This document shows positions 17,611 through 21,766 of a DNA stretch of 21,766 bases, piece after piece. Both the position numbers and the translations under genes were made by a program. The DNA comes from Priapulus caudatus. Its lineage: Eukaryota; Priapulida; Priapulimorpha; Priapulimorphida; Priapulidae. Within the stretch, counting starts at the first letter, position 1. Each line of letters begins with the position of its first letter. Below the pieces are notes generated by a model, which saw nothing but the letters and a program-made list of their open reading frames with translations, was not told the DNA's origin and searched no databases. The stretch covers positions 7,887 to 29,652 of the forward strand of contig NW_014578998.1 of NCBI RefSeq assembly GCF_000485595.1. Direction: 5' to 3'.

Positions 17611-17793
17611 TTCCATTATGCGGGCCCAAGGTATCGCGAACGCCGGAATGATCGTTCGAGTCTTTCTCTGTGTTTTTGCGATCACAACAGCTCGGTTACG
17701 AACAAGCCATTGTTTTATATAACAATGTTGAACACATGTTCACGCTGCCAAAATGTCTACCTCTGTTCCCCCACTAAAATTGCGGACTGTTCG

Positions 17794-17858
17794 CTGGCAG
17801 CTATGGATCTGTGCGGCCGTGCCAGTGGATATTCGGCGCACGGATCCATAGCTGCCAG
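17794..17858. repeat. inverted repeat, 23-bp arms
   Basis: CTGGCAGCTATGGATCTGTG at 17794-17813 pairs with GCGCACGGATCCATAGCTGC and following bases at 17836-17858, with only one or two mismatches and a 19-base loop. No flanking direct repeat seen. Confidence 0.7.
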
Positions 17859-18062
17859 CACTGCATACTGTCGTAGGAATTTCCAACTGCACTCAAGATC
17901 TGCGCTTAGCGCTTCAGATCAATACCTCCTTTCGGCAACGCTTCTCTAGTATCCCGTCTCATCTGGATAACGATTGGCGCTAATGTTGACGGTGATGCTG
18001 AGTGGTGACGTGCGATGTGTAGATAGCTGTTGCTGCTATGCTGTCCTTTCTCCTCCGCACGA

Positions 18063-18083
18063 ATCCTGGTCACGGCACCAATG
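18063..18083 (-). other. possible retroelement primer-binding site
   Basis: On the minus strand TTGGTGCCGTGACCAGGAT follows a CA dinucleotide, the arrangement of an LTR 3' end joined to a tRNA primer site. Candidate LTR sequence would run rightward from about 18084. No second LTR is found, and the site is about 2.5 kb from the nearest gag, so its owner is unclear. Confidence 0.3.
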
Positions 18084-18960
18084 AAATCTAGTTCGGATCA
18101 GATGATCGTATATTATAAGTGTTCGTGGTTAGCCTTGCACTGTGTTTTTGTTTCTTGTAACCGCAGGTTCTTTGTCGTGCTTAGCTAAAAAGCTACTTTG
18201 AGGAATAGTCACGTATAGGAACAAACTCTGAAGAGTTGAAGTGGTGTTGACGTACTAAGAGTTTACTTCACACATATATAAACATATGCTCGAGGCTGGT
18301 TCACACATAAAAATGCCTCATTAATTATTCACATAATAAATGCTGTATTCGCATATAAAATATAGCCCTCATTACATATGCGCACAAATATCTGCGCTTA
18401 CACACGGTAAAAGAAAGCAGACTCAGTAGATTCTACACACTAAAACTACACGTCGCGTAGTCTTGACGCGACTCGCAGTAACACACGTACTTTAGCACAA
18501 CAGGAAAGATTCTAACTCCTTGAACGCGCGCGCCCTTATAATGGACGCCTGCCCGTGACGTCATCCTAGGAGGCACCACCGGTTACGGTGCCTATAATGG
18601 CTTTATTATTATTATGTCTAAACTGTCACCTAATTACATCCTACTACTACCTACCTACTACTACTAGCTACTAGCTAGCTACGGTCCTGGCTACTAGGGG
18701 CCGCTGTCGTCTATCCCACTGCAAACCTTTGGGTTAAAAACGGCCATTCTACCAGGACTGGTAGAATCGCCACGCCAAGATTACGATGTTTCCTGACATC
18801 CGCCTGACATCCGTTCTGGCGTTAATCTACCATCTTTACATCCTCTCTAGCTAGTAAACAGGAAGGGGCGGAAGGCCACACGTTGTAGCATAGGACCCAT
18901 GTTGTAGCATAGGAGACTTACACGTATCTATTTATTTATGTTACATTCTATACCGCATAC
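18084..18960. other. unassigned, several small repeats and hairpins
   Basis: Contains CTA microsatellite sequence (18641-18681), a perfect 10-bp-stem hairpin with a 2-base loop (18746-18767, ATTCTACCAG and CTGGTAGAAT), and a duplicated GTTGTAGCATAGGA (18882-18895 and 18901-18914). The left part may be LTR sequence belonging to the site at 18063. No gene recognised. Confidence 0.4.
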
Positions 18961-19465
18961 TATGCTAATTATATATGCCTATACTTGACGTTGGCGTCAC
19001 CCACACACTATGTTAATTATGTCTACTCATTAGCACGGAATATACAGCTATTTAGATGCGACAGATGTGCACAGATAGGTGTATATATATATATAGATAT
19101 ATATACATATATACATCCACGCGCATTCACATATCCACGCACGCCTATATACGCATCATATGCAGTAATGACCATCATACACCTATCAAAATTACACGTC
19201 TAAGTTAAATACATGGGCCTACGCAATCACATGCATTACACGTAGGCACGTGCATTTATACGCAGCTACGCAGGCCATGTAAGTTCAATGTATTATACTT
19301 CCTTGTCTACACATCTATCATATATATAGATGCATGTATACAACATCCTATGTAGTAATTAATATCAACACAATATCATTATCACACGCGCAAACTAATT
19401 AAAGCGTGTGATATGTATATACTAAATGCACGTATCCGCGCATCAGCTGACTTCGGTCCAAGGCC
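18961..19465. other. unassigned AT-rich sequence with TA microsatellite
   Basis: TA/TATA-rich tract at about 19081-19117. Many short alternating purine-pyrimidine motifs. No credible coding frame. Confidence 0.4.
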
Positions 19466-19519
19466 AAGCCTTTCATACATGTTTCAATGGAAGTGGACAC
19501 AGGTAGCTTTATCGGCTGA
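19466..19519 (+). pseudogene. possible gypsy aspartic protease scrap
   Basis: The frame reads KPFIHVSMEVDTGSFIG and then stops. MEVDTGS at 19487-19507 fits the D-T-G/A-S active-site block of gypsy-type proteases, and hydrophobic residues precede it as expected. It is on the same strand as, and about 210 bp upstream of, the RNase H relic, so it may be part of element 2 with the RT region missing. Short, so chance is possible. Confidence 0.4.
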
Positions 19520-19728
19520 CATATAAACGCGTGTCACCCACTTCTACGCCCGCGATGATTTAAACATACATAGTCTAAGGCGCACACGCGCCTTGCTCGA
19601 CCTTGGGCAGCTAGCCAGCTGACTAACGCGTGTAGGCGCGACCACCTATGTGTATAACATGTGCGCGCAGGTAATTTCTAAATAAACAACTTTTAACACT
19701 AATTACGCACGTGCACTGTTACACGTGT
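19520..19728. other. unassigned sequence between protease scrap and RNase H
   Basis: Not recognisable as RT. CCTTGG and CAGCTGAC motifs near 19607-19622 are inverted relative to those near 19443-19463, suggesting a degraded inverted repeat around the protease scrap. Confidence 0.35.
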
Positions 19729-21475
19729 AGTGAGCTACGCCAGCAGGAGCCTGACTGATGTAGAGCGCAGATACTCCCAAACGGAGGAGGCTCTCGCATT
19801 GGTGGGGGCATGCGAGCGTTTCCACGCATATCTATATGGTATTGAATTCGAGATGTTGACGGATCACAAACCGTTGGAAGGTGATTTACTCCAAAAGCGT
19901 AGAAACCCCAGCACGCATTGAACGTGGTGGCCTGAGACTGCAACCGTACAAGTATGTCGCGACCTGGATACCTGGCTCCAGAAACATCGGCAGATGTTTT
20001 GTCGCGTCTGACGACGACAATTCGTCAAAACGTGGTGAACGTCGAAGATGAATACATCCGATTTGTGGCGTTGAACGCAGCACCACAAGCAATACCGGTC
20101 GAAGAGATCGAACGAGAAATCTGCGAATGATCGCAGAATTCGCGACTTGAGAGAGTGTGTCCAGACAGGTGACTGGCAAAGCTGTCCATCGGGTTACACA
20201 GGTGTAGTACGTTATGAACTAGCGACGCTGGGACAGCTTATTTTGAGAGGTACTAAATTAGTAATACCAACCTCACTGAGGAAGAGAACTGTACAGTTGG
20301 CACATGAGGGCCACCAGGGCATTGTTAAGACTAAACAGAGACTACGAACCAAGGTGTGGTGGCCTGGTATTGATCGTGCGGCAGAACACGTGTGTAGAAT
20401 GTGTCACGAGTGTCAATTGGTAGGGACGCCTTCTCCGCCAGAACCGCTTAAGAGAACGGAGTTGCCAACAGGACCCTGGCAGGATCTAGCAGCAGATCTG
20501 CTTGGTCCAATGCCAATGGGGGAATATCTGCTGGTAGTCGTCGATTATTACAGCCGTTATTTCGAAATCGACGTGCTAAAGTCTGTGACGTCAGAGAAAG
20601 TGATTGCGTCAATGGATAACATGTTCACTACTCACGGCTTGGCATCATCAGTAAAGACTGATAACGGACCTCAGTTCGTTTCAGACAAATTCGAGTCATA
20701 CATGAAGAACGACATAGAACATAGGAGGTCAACGCCGTTGTGGCCGCAGGCTAGCAGCGAGGTCGAGAGGCAAAACAGGACATTGCTTAAATCTATGAAA
20801 ATCGCACAGGCTCAAAACCGAGACTGGAAGTTGGAACTGAACAAGTTTCTAACCGCGTATAGGTCGACTCCACACACGACAACAGGGGTAAGCCCAGCCG
20901 AGCTGCTGTTTGGCAGGAAAATACGTACCAAGTTACCAGATGTCATACGCCTAGGCGTGAGCGAGGAGGACGCGACTTCTCGCGACAGTGACGTGAGAGA
21001 GAGAGATGCTAATCGCAAACAGAAAGGGAAGGAGTATGCAGACAGCCATCGCGGCACGCAAAAGACTGACATTGAACCTGAGGAAAGAGTGTTGATGCAA
21101 AGGAGGTATCCATGCAACAAACTCTCAACGCGATTTGAGCACGAGCCATACACAGTAGTTGGACGGTGTGGTAGTGAGATTATAGTGGAGTCGCCTGAAG
21201 GAGCACGCTATCGACGCAATGTGGCGCACCTGAAAAAGTACTTTGCTGATCAACCGCGGGAACGCGGAACAGTAACTGTGAAGGGTGATGACGACATGGT
21301 CCATCTTGATGATGTAATCGATGTAGGTGATGACGTGATTGATGATGCTGTTAATCATGAAACACCTCGTCGACTGAGTCCAATCGTAAACGGTAGTCCA
21401 ATAGCCGGTTCTCCGCGACCATCACGTATTCGTCGTCCACCTGTCCACCTTGCGGATTATGCCACTGGTTATTAG
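19729..21475 (+). pseudogene. pol: Ty3/gypsy element 2 pol: RNase H and integrase
   Basis: RNase H begins at YASRSLTDVERRYSQTEEAL and runs through LTDHKPLE. Single-base frame changes follow near 19880, 20000 and 20125. From 20147 one frame stays open for 442 codons to TAG at 21473; its first codon is TTG and is not a real start. Integrase features: zinc finger with H53, H56, C86 and C89; catalytic D117 (AADLLGP), D172 (TDNGPQF) and E205, about 32 residues after D172. The usual Asn-Gly before the Glu is Ser-Ser here. A GPY/F-like module lies at about 329-361 and an acidic tail at about 385-405. Integrase joins element cDNA to the genome. The integrase frame itself looks intact; the upstream part does not. 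Confidence 0.85.
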
Positions 21476-21754
21476 TAGGACAGTGTTTGATTTTGGCCAG
21501 AGTGTAAATGGCCACATGTTGTGAATCGGTTATTATTTTCAGTATGTAACCAGAACATTTCAGTGTGAAATATTATCAGTTACTTTATTCTAGTACTATG
21601 GACAGTACAGTTTTATTGATAGCTATTTTGTGTTTTGATGATTCCTAAATGGACAATTGGACTGGGAAGACTGTAATGATTTGATAAAAGAATACTTCCA
21701 CATATAGTGCATACTGTTAGCAATCGGTTTATTCTACTGGAGTAATAATAATCT
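21476..21754 (+). other. 3' untranslated region of element 2
   Basis: AT-rich sequence between the pol stop and the polypurine tract, without a further open frame. No env-like gene is present. Confidence 0.5.
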
Positions 21755-21766
21755 AGAAGGGGAGGG
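21755..21766 (+). promoter_or_regulatory. polypurine tract of element 2
   Basis: AGAAGGGGAGGG ends the window, at the expected place downstream of integrase. Plus-strand DNA synthesis of LTR elements is primed from such a tract, and the 3' LTR (usually starting TG) should follow immediately outside the window. Confidence 0.65.

Overview
This window looks like nuclear DNA of an animal, most likely an invertebrate with a repeat-rich genome. The grounds are TTAGGG-type telomeric repeats, two Ty3/gypsy retrotransposons, a Merlin/ISXO2-like transposase relic, many small inverted-repeat elements, abundant CpG and no bacterial-style operon. I recognise no host protein-coding gene. Every convincing coding signal is transposon-derived, and every one is broken or cut by the window edge. 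The species cannot be named from this sequence.

Layout. Positions 121-1735 hold two abutting copies of one element, each with a GTGC-rich minisatellite core; the second core is expanded to about 1.1 kb and is full of CACGTG. Positions 1748-7362 look like one large element bounded by inverted repeats. Its arms are purine-rich (left) and pyrimidine-rich (right), and its middle carries a rotted gypsy pol fragment between two diverged direct repeats. Positions 7642-7967 hold a small MITE and a hairpin enclosed in direct repeats. Positions 7977-10835 are a satellite array of 209-bp and 160-bp units, interrupted at 8899-10352 by a nested composite. That composite has two inverted-repeat modules, each carrying the same ordered cassette (tRNA-like segment, conserved AT-rich block, telomeric repeat) in opposite orientation. 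Inside the modules sit two copies of a palindromic MITE, each with its own 6-bp target duplication, and a 35-bp perfect palindrome flanked by 7-bp direct repeats.

Further right are a Merlin-like transposase relic (11028-11345), a hAT-like terminus (11996-12115) and a minus-strand gypsy element (about 12200-15525). That element has gag, a nucleocapsid knuckle, RT and RNase H, but no integrase and a stop codon in the RT active site. Next come a CTG/TTG repeat tract (15700-16125), a 140-bp-period repeat, AT-rich DNA with several hairpins, and a plus-strand gypsy element. The latter has a possible protease scrap at 19466, RNase H from about 19729 and an integrase open frame at 20147-21475. It ends in a polypurine tract at the last base of the window, so its 3' LTR should begin just outside.

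The genes do not form a pathway. The window is best read as layered transposon insertions. The most unusual part is the telomeric/tRNA-like composite inside the satellite, where insertion order can be read from intact target-site duplications.
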